The notes under the pieces: model-generated
The model's database searches: none
Told to the model about the DNA's origin: nothing
Seen by the model: the letters and a program-made list of their open reading frames with translations, nothing else
Assembly: GCF_009363755.1 (NCBI RefSeq)
Contig: NZ_CP045417.1
Coordinates: forward strand, 2,170,001-2,234,000
Source of the DNA: Halomonas sp. THAF5a
Lineage (GTDB): Bacteria > Pseudomonadota > Gammaproteobacteria > Pseudomonadales > Halomonadaceae
Length of the DNA stretch: 64,000 bases
Direction of reading: 5' to 3'
Program-made: the position numbers and the translations under genes
Shown: positions 35,581-46,331 of the stretch, in pieces
How positions within the stretch are numbered: the stretch's first letter is position 1
Layout: each line of letters starts with the position of its first letter

Positions 35581-36723
35581 ATGATCCTGCCGCGCCTGCG
35601 CGATCCCTACTTCAACTATCAGCACCGACGCAAGCTGCACGTCTTGCGCATCGCGCTGGCCCTCTGCGTCACCTTCACCCTCATCGAAGCGTTCGCCATC
35701 CCGCACAGCGGCTGGGCACTCGTCAGCACCATCATGGTGATGGGCAACCTGCCCCACATCGGCGGCGTCCTCGACAAGGGACGACAGCGCCTGCTCGGCA
35801 CCGTGCTGGGTGCCAGTGTCGGCCTGCTGCTGATCATGCTCCCGCTGACCTTGCCCTACCTGGTGCCCCTCGGCGCCCTGGCCAGCATCGCCGTCGCCAC
35901 CTGGCTGACCTTCGGCAACCGTCACGGCTACAGCGGCCTGATGTTCGCCATCAGCCTGCTGCTGGTGATCGGCGGCGGCCAGGCGGAGTTCGAGCTCGCG
36001 GTGTGGCGCGCCGTCGATGTCCTGCTCGGCACCCTGGTAGGCATCGCCATCACGGTGCTGGTGCTGCCCCAGAAGGCCACCGACATGCTGCGCTTCATGC
36101 TCGCCGACAACCTCGATCGCATGGCACGGCTCTACCACGCCCACACCACCGCCACGGCCGCCCACGACCTCGACGCCCGCGAGCTGCTCAAGGCCACCAG
36201 CAGCCTGCTGGTCAAGCAGCGAGGCCTGGTGGATGCCATCCATCGCGAGGGACGCCTGACCCGCCACGAGCTCGACGACATCATCTCGCTGCAGCGGCGC
36301 ATGCTCTCGACCATCGAGCTGCTGCTGGAGACCCACTGGAACAGCCGCGACGGCCACGAACAGATCGAGGCCATGAAGGGGCTGCGTGAACAGCAGCACA
36401 CCCTGGCCCGCGGCATCGGCACCCTGGCCTTCCAGGTGCGCACCGGCCGGCCGGTCGAGGTGACCATCACCCCCTTCGCCCTCGAGCGTCATGCCGAGCT
36501 GGCGGCCAACGCCCGGGCCAGCGACGGCAGGCGGCTCTTCAGCCCCGGCGGCTACCTGTGGCTCAATCGGGAACTGGCCCGACTCACCGACGAGCTGATC
36601 CGGCGCCTCGGCGACCTGGATCGCCTGCCCAGCCGGCGCCTGCGGCGCCGCGCTGCCCATCACGGCCTCACCGACGCCCGGTCGGCCGCCGTGGACCATC
36701 ACGCAAGAAGGAAAGGCAGATGA
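35581..36723 (+). CDS. FUSC-family membrane protein (putative aromatic-acid/efflux type)
   Basis: A 380-residue inner-membrane protein. The N-terminal 165 residues form about six helices in the FUSC/YccS/AaeB pattern (RIALALCVTFTLIEAFAIPHSGWALVS is the family's opening helix region, followed by GGVLDKGRQRLLGTVLGA). The C-terminal half is a soluble helical domain ending in a basic tail. Family members export aromatic acids or stabilise the envelope; the substrate here is unknown. It overlaps nadB by ATGA. Confidence 0.85.
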   Translation: MILPRLRDPYFNYQHRRKLHVLRIALALCVTFTLIEAFAIPHSGWALVSTIMVMGNLPHIGGVLDKGRQRLLGTVLGASVGLLLIMLPLTLPYLVPLGALASIAVATWLTFGNRHGYSGLMFAISLLLVIGGGQAEFELAVWRAVDVLLGTLVGIAITVLVLPQKATDMLRFMLADNLDRMARLYHAHTTATAAHDLDARELLKATSSLLVKQRGLVDAIHREGRLTRHELDDIISLQRRMLSTIELLLETHWNSRDGHEQIEAMKGLREQQHTLARGIGTLAFQVRTGRPVEVTITPFALERHAELAANARASDGRRLFSPGGYLWLNRELARLTDELIRRLGDLDRLPSRRLRRRAAHHGLTDARSAAVDHHARRKGR

Positions 36724-38300
36724 CAGACGGCAACCATGACGTGCTGGTGATCGGCGGCGGCGTCGCCGGGCTGGTGCTGGCCCTGGAGGTGGCGGACCAT
36801 CGTCGGGTCACGCTGCTGCGACCGGCCAGCGATGACCAGGGCGCCAGCCGCTGGGCCCAGGGGGGAATCGCCGCCGTGCTCTCCCCCCAGGACGACATCG
36901 AGGCCCACGTCGCCGACACCCTGGTGGCCGGCGACGGCCTGTGCGACGAGGCAGCCGTGCGCTTCACCGTCGAGCAGGGACCGTCCGCCATCGAGTGGCT
37001 GCTGTCGCTGGGCGTGCCCTTCACGCCGGATGAAAGCCCCGAGGCCGGCTACCCTTACCACCTGACCCGCGAGGGGGGGCACGGCGCCCGGCGCATCATC
37101 CATGCCGACGACGCCACCGGCCGTGCCGTGGTCGAGACCCTGCGCCGGCACGTGGAGGCTCATCCCCGCATCACGCTTCGCGGCGACCTGACCGCGATCG
37201 GCCTGATCGGCGACACAGAGGGCCACTGCCGGGGCGCCCGCTGCCTCGACGCCGACGGCCGACTGCACGCCCTGCTCGCCGCGGATACCGTGCTCGCCAC
37301 CGGCGGTGCCAGCGGCCTCTACCGCCACACTACCAGCCCTCAGCCGGCCAGCGGCGAGGGCATGATGATGGCCGCCGAGCTCGGCGCCGAGCTGATGAAC
37401 CTGGAGTTCCAGCAGTTCCACCCGACCTGCCTCTTCGATCCCGACGGCCCGGCCTTCCTGATCAGCGAGGCGGTTCGCGGCGAGGGCGGCCGGCTGCTCA
37501 ATGCCGCGGGCGAGCGCTTCATGCCGGGAATCGATCCCCGCTCCGAGCTGGCCCCCCGGGACGTGGTCGCCCGCGCCATCGATGCCGAGATGCAGCGCAC
37601 GAACACCGATCACGTCTTTTTAGACATCCGCCACCTCGGCGAGGCGGCCATCCGCCACCACTTCCCGACCATCCACGCCCACTGCGCGGGGCGCGGGCTG
37701 GACATCGCCCGGCAGCCGATCCCGGTGGTGCCGGCCGCCCACTACAGCTGCGGCGGCGTGAGCACCGACCACGACGGCGCCACCACGGTGCCGCGCCTCC
37801 ATGCCATCGGCGAGGTCGCCTGCACCGGCCTGCACGGCGCCAACCGGATGGCCAGCAACTCGCTGCTGGAGTGCCTGGTGTATGCGCGCAGCTGCGCCAA
37901 GCGCCTGCGCGAGGCCGAGGCCAGCTCCACGGCCGCCCTGTTGCCGGTGCGCTTCGGCGATCGCGTCGAGCCCTCGACGTCCCTCGACGCCATCCGGGAG
38001 GCGATGCGCCAGGTGATGAGTGCCCGGGTGGCGATCGTGCGCACCGACCAGGGCCTCGACGAGGCGGCCCGGGAGCTGGCCCGACTGCACCGGGACCTCG
38101 CCCGGCGCATGGAGGACGCTACCCCGTCGGTGGCGCTGTCGAACCTCTGGCACGCCCTGCGCCTGGCGCGCCTCACCGTGGCTGCGGCCCGGGCGCGCCG
38201 CGAATCCCGCGGCCTGCACTTCAACCCCGGCTGCGCGGTCCACGCCGACGCCTCCCCGCACCCCTCGCGCCTTCACCTGGCGGACCTCGACCCGCGCTGA
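36720..38300 (+). CDS. nadB: L-aspartate oxidase
   Basis: FAD enzyme oxidising aspartate to iminoaspartate, the first step of NAD synthesis. The 526-residue protein has the Rossmann motif VIGGGVAGLVLALE, SRWAQGGIAAV, the active-site loop with HLTREGGHGARRI and the C-terminal HYSCGGV and GEVACTGLHGANRMASNSLLE signatures. The start follows AAGGAAAGGCAG and overlaps the FUSC gene, an unusual partner. nadA and nadC are not nearby. Confidence 0.96.
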   Translation: MTDGNHDVLVIGGGVAGLVLALEVADHRRVTLLRPASDDQGASRWAQGGIAAVLSPQDDIEAHVADTLVAGDGLCDEAAVRFTVEQGPSAIEWLLSLGVPFTPDESPEAGYPYHLTREGGHGARRIIHADDATGRAVVETLRRHVEAHPRITLRGDLTAIGLIGDTEGHCRGARCLDADGRLHALLAADTVLATGGASGLYRHTTSPQPASGEGMMMAAELGAELMNLEFQQFHPTCLFDPDGPAFLISEAVRGEGGRLLNAAGERFMPGIDPRSELAPRDVVARAIDAEMQRTNTDHVFLDIRHLGEAAIRHHFPTIHAHCAGRGLDIARQPIPVVPAAHYSCGGVSTDHDGATTVPRLHAIGEVACTGLHGANRMASNSLLECLVYARSCAKRLREAEASSTAALLPVRFGDRVEPSTSLDAIREAMRQVMSARVAIVRTDQGLDEAARELARLHRDLARRMEDATPSVALSNLWHALRLARLTVAAARARRESRGLHFNPGCAVHADASPHPSRLHLADLDPR

Positions 38301-38366
38301 ACGGGCTGCCGCAAGGCGGGCCCCGACGCGAGGAGAAGGTAAAGAAGAGAGAGGCCATCAGCCTCG

Positions 38367-38765
38367 TCAGGGCAGGGGCAGGAGCTCCCGACGCAGCCGA
38401 CGAAGGGCATCGCCATCACTGCTGTCCGGCCATAGCCATAGCCGGCGCCCGTCGATGCGCAGTCCGATCAGCCAGGGCCCGAGGTAGTCGCAGTGCAGGG
38501 CGACCGGACGCCAGGCCTCCTGCCCGGGATCGCGCCAGGCGAAGGCGATCTCCCCGCTCGCAAGCGGCGTGAGTCGCAGCTCGCCCGCCCGACGGGCGGG
38601 CACCAGGGAGGCCACGCCCCCGGCCAGCAGGAGCGCTGCCAGGACGCCGGCCCAGGGGGCGGCCACGGCGGCGATCAGCCCCGCGACCGCCACGGCCAGC
38701 GCGCCCTGGGCCGCCAGGGCAACCCTAGAGGTTGCGATAGTGATCGTTGTCGGTGGTCTCGGCAT
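38367..38765 (-). CDS. YgfX-like membrane protein
   Basis: A 132-residue protein with two closely spaced N-terminal hydrophobic helices (AALAAQGALAVAVAGLIAAV-like segment; GVLAALLLAGGVASLV) and a small soluble domain with aromatic residues (HCDYLGPWLIGLRI; RLWLWPDSSD). Its size, topology and position directly after sdhE, with a 41-bp overlap, match YgfX (CptA). In E. coli YgfX has been described as a toxin-like inhibitor of the cytoskeleton, a claim that is debated. Confidence 0.82.
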   Translation of the reverse strand: MPRPPTTITIATSRVALAAQGALAVAVAGLIAAVAAPWAGVLAALLLAGGVASLVPARRAGELRLTPLASGEIAFAWRDPGQEAWRPVALHCDYLGPWLIGLRIDGRRLWLWPDSSDGDALRRLRRELLPLP

Positions 38766-39030
38766 GCTCGACGATCAGCTGGACGATGCGGCGCCGCGTC
38801 GGATCCTCGGGCCACTCGCGGCGCATCAGCCAGGCGAAGAGATCCTGATCCTCCTCGGTGATCAGGTCGCGGTAGGCGGCCTGGTCATGCTCGTCCAGGT
38901 CCCCGTAGCGCTGCTCGAGGAAGGGAATCAGCAGCAGGTCCAGTTCCCACATGCCGCGACGCGAGTGCCAGTAGAGACGTTTGCGTAGGGCGGCTTCCGG
39001 AGACGAATCGTCGTTCAAGGTGGGCCTCAT
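38725..39030 (-). CDS. sdhE: FAD assembly factor SdhE
   Basis: Promotes covalent attachment of FAD to succinate dehydrogenase. The 101-residue protein carries the RGxxE signature in [17 protein letters not shown] and the DLFAWLM core. The start [10 protein letters not shown] gives a short N-terminal extension compared with E. coli; no strong ribosome-binding site, so the exact start is less certain. Downstream and overlapping is ygfX. Confidence 0.93.
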   Translation of the reverse strand: MRPTLNDDSSPEAALRKRLYWHSRRGMWELDLLLIPFLEQRYGDLDEHDQAAYRDLITEEDQDLFAWLMRREWPEDPTRRRIVQLIVEHAETTDNDHYRNL

Positions 39031-39221
39031 TGGGTCGGGTGGATGTGCAGGGCAGTATACCCGAGCCCCTCGCCCGGCGGCAGCCCGCCTCCCGGCGCGG
39101 CGTCCTGGGCTCGACAAAAGGTCGTAGTGCGTTGTTTTCTCGAGAGTTGCCCAGTATGCTTTGGAAAAACAACAACGCCGGGATCACGCCGACCCAGGCA
39201 GGACCGCACGGAGACGAGTCG

Positions 39222-39518
39222 ATGACCAAGTCCGAACTGATCGAGCAGATCGCCATGCGACAGCCGGAGCTGTCGGTGAAGGAGGTCGAGGCCGCGGTGC
39301 GCCTGATCCTCGACGACATCACCGATACCCTGGCCGAGGGAGGACGCGTGGAGATCCGCGGCTTCGGCAGCTTCTCGCTGCACTACCGCGAGCCCCGGGT
39401 GGGCAGGAACCCCAAGACGGGAGAACCGGTCGCACTCGACGGCAAGTTCGTGCCACACTTCAAGCCCGGCAAGGAGCTGCGCGAACAGGTGGATGCCAGC
39501 CGCGCACTCGGCTACTGA
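39222..39518 (+). CDS. ihfB: Integration host factor subunit beta
   Basis: DNA-bending protein subunit, 98 residues: [20 protein letters not shown], the DNA-minor-groove arm [27 protein letters not shown] with the intercalating proline. rpsA, the usual upstream neighbour, is absent here. IHF sites are predicted at the two sigma-54 promoters near 56.3 and 63.2 kb, so this subunit should take part in their control. Confidence 0.97.
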   Translation: MTKSELIEQIAMRQPELSVKEVEAAVRLILDDITDTLAEGGRVEIRGFGSFSLHYREPRVGRNPKTGEPVALDGKFVPHFKPGKELREQVDASRALGY

Positions 39519-39570
39519 ACGGCGTCCGACGAGCGCCGTCCCTCCTTCAATCGACACGGGAACATTGCAC

Positions 39571-39876
39571 ATGCGTTGGCTTAAAGGCCTGATCCTGGCC
39601 ATCATCCTGCTGGCGGTGCTGCTGATCGGCATCCTCTTCGCCGTCAACAATCAGCAGGCCCTGCCCCTGAACCTGATCTGGCTCGAACTGCCCGCCGCCT
39701 CGCTCTCCGTCTGGCTGCTGGCCTCGCTGGCCGTGGGCGTGCTGCTCGGCATGCTCGCCATGAGCGGCGTCTACCTGCGCCTGCGCACCCTGCTGACCCG
39801 CGCCCAGCGCCACAACCAGCAGCAGCGCAAGGAACTCGACCGCCTGCGCGTCCAGGAGATGAAGGAACTCTCCTAG
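39571..39876 (+). CDS. lapA: Lipopolysaccharide assembly protein A
   Basis: LapA-domain (DUF1049) membrane protein, 101 residues, with two helices (LKGLILAIILLAVLLIGILF; SVWLLASLAVGVLLGMLAMS) around an NNQQALPLNLIW periplasmic turn and a C-terminal coiled coil. With LapB it adjusts LpxC turnover and LPS synthesis. It abuts lapB (TAG then ATG). Confidence 0.94.
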   Translation: MRWLKGLILAIILLAVLLIGILFAVNNQQALPLNLIWLELPAASLSVWLLASLAVGVLLGMLAMSGVYLRLRTLLTRAQRHNQQQRKELDRLRVQEMKELS

Positions 39877-41055
39877 ATGCCCGATGTTCTCCTGCTGGCC
39901 CTGCTGGTGGTGGCGATCGCCACCGGCTGGTGGCTGGGCCGACGGGAGCGTCGGCATCGCGGCACCGGCCCCGCGCCGCCGGCCCTGGCGCGCGACTACT
40001 TCGTCGGCCTCAACTACCTGCTCAACGATCAGCAGGACCAGGCCATCGAGACCTTCATCGGCGCGCTGGAGGTCAACAGCGACACCGTCGAGACCCACCT
40101 CGCCCTGGGCAATCTCTTCCGCAACCGCAGCGAGGCCGACCGGGCCCTGAAGATCCACCAGAACCTGCTGGCCCGGCCGACGCTGACCGCCGACCAGAGC
40201 GAGCGCGTGCAGCTCGAGCTCTCCCGGGACTTCCTGGCCCTCGGCCTGCTCGACCGCGCCGAACGCCTGCTGGAGGGACTGGTCCGCGACGCCCAGGACG
40301 ACGAGCTGCGCGCCTCGGCGCGGCGGCTGCTGATCGACCTGCTCGAGCGCGAACGGGAGTGGCAGGCGGCCCTGGACGTGGCGCTGCCCAAGATGGTGCG
40401 CCAGCACGACGATATCCGCCGCGCGGCGGCCCACTGGCTCTGCGAGCTGGCCGAGCAGGAGCGCCACTCGGCGAGCCCGGTGCTGGCCAGGCGCCACCTG
40501 CGCCAGGCCCTGGCCACCGACGCCCGCTGCGTGCGCGCCAACCTGCTGCTGGCCGCCATGGCGCACGACACGGGTCAGTACAAGCAGGCCATCAAGCTGC
40601 TGCGCCGCATTCCCGACCAGGACCCGGCCTACACGCCACTGATGCTCGAGCCCCTGGCCCACGCCTACCGCCTGCTGGATGATGAGGAGGGGCTGGTCCA
40701 CGGCCTGCGCGAGCTCCTCGACCAGGCGCCCTCCACGGCCGTGATCGCCCTGCTGGCCGAGACGCTTCACCACCAGGGGCAGGAGCAGGAGGCGCTCGCG
40801 CTGATTCGCGAGCAGCTCGAGCGGCGACCGAGCCTGGACGCGATCCACCAGCTGCTGACGCTCTCACGGCGCCAGGCGCGAGCGGCGGACGATCACATCG
40901 AGCTGCTCGAACGGCACACCCTGGCGCTGGTGCGTGCCCGTCCCCGCCACCGCTGCCGCCGCTGCGGCTTCGCCACCGAGACACTGCACTGGCAGTGCCC
41001 CCGCTGTCGCAACTGGGGCACCATGCAGCCGATCGACGCGCCCGGCGAGGGCTAG
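39877..41055 (+). CDS. lapB: Lipopolysaccharide assembly protein B
   Basis: Adaptor that presents LpxC to FtsH. The 392-residue protein has one N-terminal membrane helix (PDVLLLALLVVAIATGWWLG), about nine TPR repeats (for example ARDYFVGLNYLLNDQQDQAI) and a C-terminal rubredoxin-like metal knuckle with CRRCG and CPRCRNWGT. The ihfB-lapA-lapB order is conserved in gammaproteobacteria. Confidence 0.96.
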   Translation: MPDVLLLALLVVAIATGWWLGRRERRHRGTGPAPPALARDYFVGLNYLLNDQQDQAIETFIGALEVNSDTVETHLALGNLFRNRSEADRALKIHQNLLARPTLTADQSERVQLELSRDFLALGLLDRAERLLEGLVRDAQDDELRASARRLLIDLLEREREWQAALDVALPKMVRQHDDIRRAAAHWLCELAEQERHSASPVLARRHLRQALATDARCVRANLLLAAMAHDTGQYKQAIKLLRRIPDQDPAYTPLMLEPLAHAYRLLDDEEGLVHGLRELLDQAPSTAVIALLAETLHHQGQEQEALALIREQLERRPSLDAIHQLLTLSRRQARAADDHIELLERHTLALVRARPRHRCRRCGFATETLHWQCPRCRNWGTMQPIDAPGEG

Positions 41056-41062
41056 GCCCGTC

Positions 41063-41764
41063 TCAACCGGCGGACAGCTCCGCCTCGATCGCCGCCAGCG
41101 CCGCCATGGGATCCTCCGCCTGGGTCACGGGCCGCCCCACCACCAGATGGGTGCTGCCGGCCGCCATGGCCTCGGACGGTGTCATCACGCGACGCTGGTC
41201 GCCGGCGGCGGCGAAGCTCGGCCGGATGCCGGGCGTCACCTTGGCGAAGCCCGCTCCGCACAGCGTGGTCAGGCGGCTCGCCTCCTGGGCCGAGCAGACC
41301 ACGCCGTCCATGCCGCTGTCGCGCGCCAGCAGGGCCAGGCGCTCGACCTGGTCGGCGGGCGATGACGACACCCCCACCTCGGCCAGATCCTCGGCCGCCA
41401 TGCTGGTCAGCACCGTCACCGCGATCAGCTGGGTCGCGAGACCGTGGCGATCCAGCCGCTCCCGGGCGGCCTCCATCATCCGTCGCCCCCCACCGGCATG
41501 CACGTTGACCATCCAGACCCCCTGCTCGGCCGCCGCCTGGACCGCCCCGGCCACGGTGTTGGGGATATCATGGAACTTGAGGTCGAGGAACACCTCGAAC
41601 CCGCGTCCGTGCAGCGCCTCGAGGATGTCCGGGCCGCTGCGAGTGAACAGCTCCTTGCCCACCTTGAGCCGACAGCGCGAGGGATCCAGGCGGTCGGCCA
41701 TGCATAGCGCGGCGTCCAGGGAGGCATAGTCGAGGGCGATGATCAGGGGAGAAGCGGTGGACAC
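41063..41764 (-). CDS. pyrF: Orotidine 5'-phosphate decarboxylase
   Basis: Makes UMP. The 233-residue protein has the catalytic signature [13 protein letters not shown] (Asp-x-Lys-x-x-Asp), LIIALDYAS at the N-terminus and the phosphate-binding [12 protein letters not shown]. It starts at a GTG with AGGAG 8 bases upstream. In related genomes pyrF follows lapB on the same strand; here it is inverted and converges on lapB with 7 bases between the stops. Confidence 0.96.
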   Translation of the reverse strand: MSTASPLIIALDYASLDAALCMADRLDPSRCRLKVGKELFTRSGPDILEALHGRGFEVFLDLKFHDIPNTVAGAVQAAAEQGVWMVNVHAGGGRRMMEAARERLDRHGLATQLIAVTVLTSMAAEDLAEVGVSSSPADQVERLALLARDSGMDGVVCSAQEASRLTTLCGAGFAKVTPGIRPSFAAAGDQRRVMTPSEAMAAGSTHLVVGRPVTQAEDPMAALAAIEAELSAG

Positions 41765-41979
41765 GGTCGGGCTCCTGGGTGGGGGTGGGAATCGCGCCCC
41801 AGTATATCAGCGATGGCCTACGCCGCAGGGGACAATGACGCCGGCAGCGCCTCCCTGATGGCTGACGCCACGCCGGCACGATCGCTGACGAGGCTTGAGC
41901 CCGGGGCGGGCTAGCTTGAAGGGGGCGGGACGATGCCTCAGGGCCGCGGACCGCTTCCTCGGACTCAAGGAGCGCCACC

Positions 41980-42270
41980 ATGACTCACGCCTTCAAGACT
42001 CGCCTGTCGTGCCTGCTGCTGACCATGCTGCTCGGCCTCGCCCCGCTCGTCGCCAGTCAGGCCCTGGCCCAGGAGATGTCCCCGATCGACATCAACGCCG
42101 CCGATGCGGCAATGCTGGCCGAACTCCCCGGGATCGGCCCGACCAAGGCCGCCGCCATCGTCGAGGATCGCGAGGCCAACGGCCCCTACGAGAACGCCGA
42201 AGACCTGACGCGGGTCAGCGGCATCGGTGAGGTCACGGTGGAGGGCCTGGCCGATCAGGTCACGTTCTGA
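41980..42270 (+). CDS. ComEA-family helix-hairpin-helix protein
   Basis: A 96-residue exported protein: signal peptide ending near SQALAQ, then IDINAADAAMLAELPGIGPTKAAAIVEDR and NAEDLTRVSGIGEVTVEGL, a tandem helix-hairpin-helix. Homologues bind DNA in the periplasm for natural transformation, but many proteobacterial copies have no proven competence role. A GGAG lies in the CAAGGAGCGCCACC leader. Monocistronic. Confidence 0.92.
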   Translation: MTHAFKTRLSCLLLTMLLGLAPLVASQALAQEMSPIDINAADAAMLAELPGIGPTKAAAIVEDREANGPYENAEDLTRVSGIGEVTVEGLADQVTF

Positions 42271-42420
42271 TCGAGCCCAGCAAGGCGTGCCCCGCCGGGG
42301 CACGCCGCGACACCTCGCCGCCCCCCATACCCCGCCATGGCGATACGGCGACGCCGGCCCATCCACGACCGGCGTCGCCTCGCCCCTGCCCCGCAGGGGC
42401 AGCGGCGGGCAGGGTAAGCC

Positions 42421-43182
42421 CTAGAGTCGCAGCCCGCCGTCGCACTCGATCACCCGACCGGTAAAGTAGGCGTTGGTCATGATGAAGGCCACGCTCTCGG
42501 CGATCTCCTCGGGCTGGCCGAGACGCTGGAGCGGCACGCCCGCGGTCAGCTTCTCGAGCATGTCCTCGCGCATCGAGGCGGTCATCTCGGTCTCGATGAA
42601 CCCCGGCGCCACGGCACCCACGCGAATGCCGTAACGGGCGAGCTCCCCCGCCCAGGTGGTGGTCAACGCCACCACGCCGGCCTTGGCCGCGGCGTAGTTG
42701 CTCTGCCCCATGTTGCCGGCCCGGGAGATGCTTGAGATATTGACGATCACCCCCTCGTGTCCCGCCTCGATCATCTGGGTGGCCGCCTCGCGGCCACACA
42801 GGAAAACGCCGGTCAGATTGACGTCGATCACCCGCTGCCACTGCTCGAGGGGCAAGCGCTTCTGCACCTCGCCGTCCTTCGCCTTGACCAGCAGGCCGTC
42901 CCTGACGATGCCGGCATTGTTCACGAGGCCATGGATCGGCCCCAGGGTCGCGCGAATATCGCCGAAGGCCTGCTGCACAGAGGCCTCGTCGGCGACGTCG
43001 ACGATAAAGGCCCGCGACTCGATCCCCTCGCCGTGCAGCCGGGAGACCGCCTCGTCCAGGGCCTCGGGGTCGCGATCCAGCAGGGCCAGGCGAGCCCCCT
43101 GACGCCCCAGCCGGCGGGCCATGGCCAGGCCCAGCCCACGAGCGCCACCAGTGATGGCGATAACGGAATTGTCGAGTGTCAT
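42421..43182 (-). CDS. SDR-family oxidoreductase (FabG-like)
   Basis: A 253-residue classical short-chain dehydrogenase: cofactor motif [20 protein letters not shown], catalytic serine in NISSIS, Tyr-x-x-x-Lys in NYAAAKAG and PGFIETEM. The acidic LLDRD after the second strand suggests NAD rather than NADP. It resembles 3-oxoacyl-ACP or acetoacetyl-CoA reductases. An insert around [17 protein letters not shown] matches fatty-acyl SDRs. Substrate not certain. The start follows GGAGAAGCGCAC. Stands alone. Confidence 0.88.
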   Translation of the reverse strand: MTLDNSVIAITGGARGLGLAMARRLGRQGARLALLDRDPEALDEAVSRLHGEGIESRAFIVDVADEASVQQAFGDIRATLGPIHGLVNNAGIVRDGLLVKAKDGEVQKRLPLEQWQRVIDVNLTGVFLCGREAATQMIEAGHEGVIVNISSISRAGNMGQSNYAAAKAGVVALTTTWAGELARYGIRVGAVAPGFIETEMTASMREDMLEKLTAGVPLQRLGQPEEIAESVAFIMTNAYFTGRVIECDGGLRL

Positions 43183-43394
43183 GTGCGCTTCTCCAGGGAA
43201 CAGGGGGCTCGCGTGGCCGAAGGGGGCGACGGCATCGAGGACGCAGGCCAACCCGCCTGCCCTTGTGACCGCGCTATTCAGCCACTCTAGCGAAACCTGG
43301 AAGGATATTCCACGCTGCCCTCCCGGTCCCCGGCCATCTTGAATTATGCCGCCCTGCCCCCATCACCACCGCAACAGATCTTCGCGGAGCCTCC

Positions 43395-43919
43395 ATGCCC
43401 TTTCTTCTCGTCTTTACCCTCTTCGCCCTGCTCGACTTCGTCATCCTCTTCTCGGTGGGCAGCCAGATCGGCCTGCTCACCACCCTGGGGCTGGTCCTGG
43501 CCACCGGCTTCATCGGCCTGCATCTGATCCGCCGCGAGGGCGTCGCCACCTTCGCTCGCGCCCAGCAGCGCATGCACCAGGGGGAGATCCCCTCGGGAGA
43601 GCTTCTGACCGGGGCGGCGCTGATCTTCGGCGGCGCCCTGCTGATGGCGCCGGGCTTTCTCTCCGATGCGCTGGGCTTCATGTGCCTGATCCCCAACGCC
43701 CGTCGCCTGCTGGCGAAATCGCTCACCTGGCTGGGCGTGCGCATGCAGGGGCTCAACGTTCGCGCCGGGACCTACCGGCCGCGCCAGGGCCGCGATGCCG
43801 ACTGGCAGCAGGCGAGCCCCCGCGGGGAAGGCCCGGAGGGCGCTCGGGACGACACCGCCACCACCGGCGGCGACCGACCGCTAGAGGGCGAGTTCATCTC
43901 TCGCGACGAGCGGCGCTGA
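43395..43919 (+). CDS. fxsA: FxsA family membrane protein
   Basis: A 174-residue cytoplasmic-membrane protein with the FxsA core (VGSQIGLLTTLGLVLATGFI; QRMHQGEIPSGELLTGAALI) and three or four helices, then a polar tail. In E. coli FxsA relieves exclusion of phage T7 by F plasmid. Location just before groESL is conserved in gammaproteobacteria. Confidence 0.93.
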   Translation: MPFLLVFTLFALLDFVILFSVGSQIGLLTTLGLVLATGFIGLHLIRREGVATFARAQQRMHQGEIPSGELLTGAALIFGGALLMAPGFLSDALGFMCLIPNARRLLAKSLTWLGVRMQGLNVRAGTYRPRQGRDADWQQASPRGEGPEGARDDTATTGGDRPLEGEFISRDERR

Positions 43920-43946
43920 TCGGAACAAAAAATTTTCACGGCAGCC

Positions 43947-43976
43947 CTTGAAAGCGACCGGCCGAGCCCCACCTAT
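43947..43976 (+). promoter_or_regulatory. Heat-shock (sigma-32) promoter of groESL
   Basis: CTTGAAA (43947-43953), 13-bp spacer, CCCCACCTAT (43967-43976), a close match to the RpoH consensus. It lies about 150 bases upstream of groES. No CIRCE element was seen. Confidence 0.85.
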
Positions 43977-44129
43977 CCGACAGCATCGAGATTCGGTCCG
44001 CGGAGTTTCCTCGGGCCATCGACAAGGAAGGCGATAACCGCCTCCACCCCGTAGCCCGCCTGCGGGTTGATGATTAAAACCGCCGGACAGTGACTGCCGG
44101 CACAGCAAACCATCAGGAGAACGTGAGCA

Positions 44130-44423
44130 ATGAACATCCGTCCCTTGCACGATCGCGTCGTCATCCGTCGCGTTGAAGAAGAGCAGAAGACTGCAGGCGG
44201 CATCGTGCTCCCGGGCAGCGCCCAGGAAAAGCCGACTCGTGGCGAAGTGCTCGCCGTCGGTAACGGCCGGATTCTGGACAGCGGCGATGTGCGTCCGCTC
44301 GACGTCAAGGTCGGCGACACCGTGATCTTCAAGGATGGCTTCGGCGTCGAGAAGCAGAAGATCGACGGCGAAGAAGTGCTGATCATGAGCGAGTCCGACA
44401 TCCTGGCCGTCGTCGAAGGCTGA
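44130..44423 (+). CDS. groS: Co-chaperonin GroES
   Basis: A 97-residue subunit of the GroEL lid: [19 protein letters not shown], the mobile-loop segment [20 protein letters not shown] and the roof. AGGAGAACGTGAGCA precedes the ATG. It is the first gene of the heat-shock operon, 62 bases before groEL. Confidence 0.98.
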   Translation: MNIRPLHDRVVIRRVEEEQKTAGGIVLPGSAQEKPTRGEVLAVGNGRILDSGDVRPLDVKVGDTVIFKDGFGVEKQKIDGEEVLIMSESDILAVVEG

Positions 44424-44455
44424 GCCGCGACCCGCTAGCAATCGCTCGATATTGA

Positions 44456-46132
<1,677 letters not shown>

Positions 46133-46168
46133 TCCCCCCCCCCTGCCCCAGGCCTAGCCTGAGACAGA

Positions 46169-46198
46169 CCCCGCCGGCGAATGCCGGCGGGGTTTTTT
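46169..46198 (+). terminator. Intrinsic terminator of groESL
   Basis: CCCCGCCGGC / GCCGGCGGGG with a GAAT loop, followed by six T. Confidence 0.95.
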
Positions 46199-46331
46199 CG
46201 TGCTTGAGGCTCAAGGTGGCGCGGGATGATACCGCCATCGCAGTTCGCTGGTGCCTGAGCGGGCGGGCAACGCCTCCCGTGCCCGCGACTGACCGTGCGA
46301 CATCCTCCATGTCGGTATTGGCCCGGCGCCT

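Noticed and set aside
39031..39221. rpsA upstream of ihfB, as in most gammaproteobacteria
   Set aside because: The 191-base gap contains no S1-domain coding sequence; the gene must be elsewhere.
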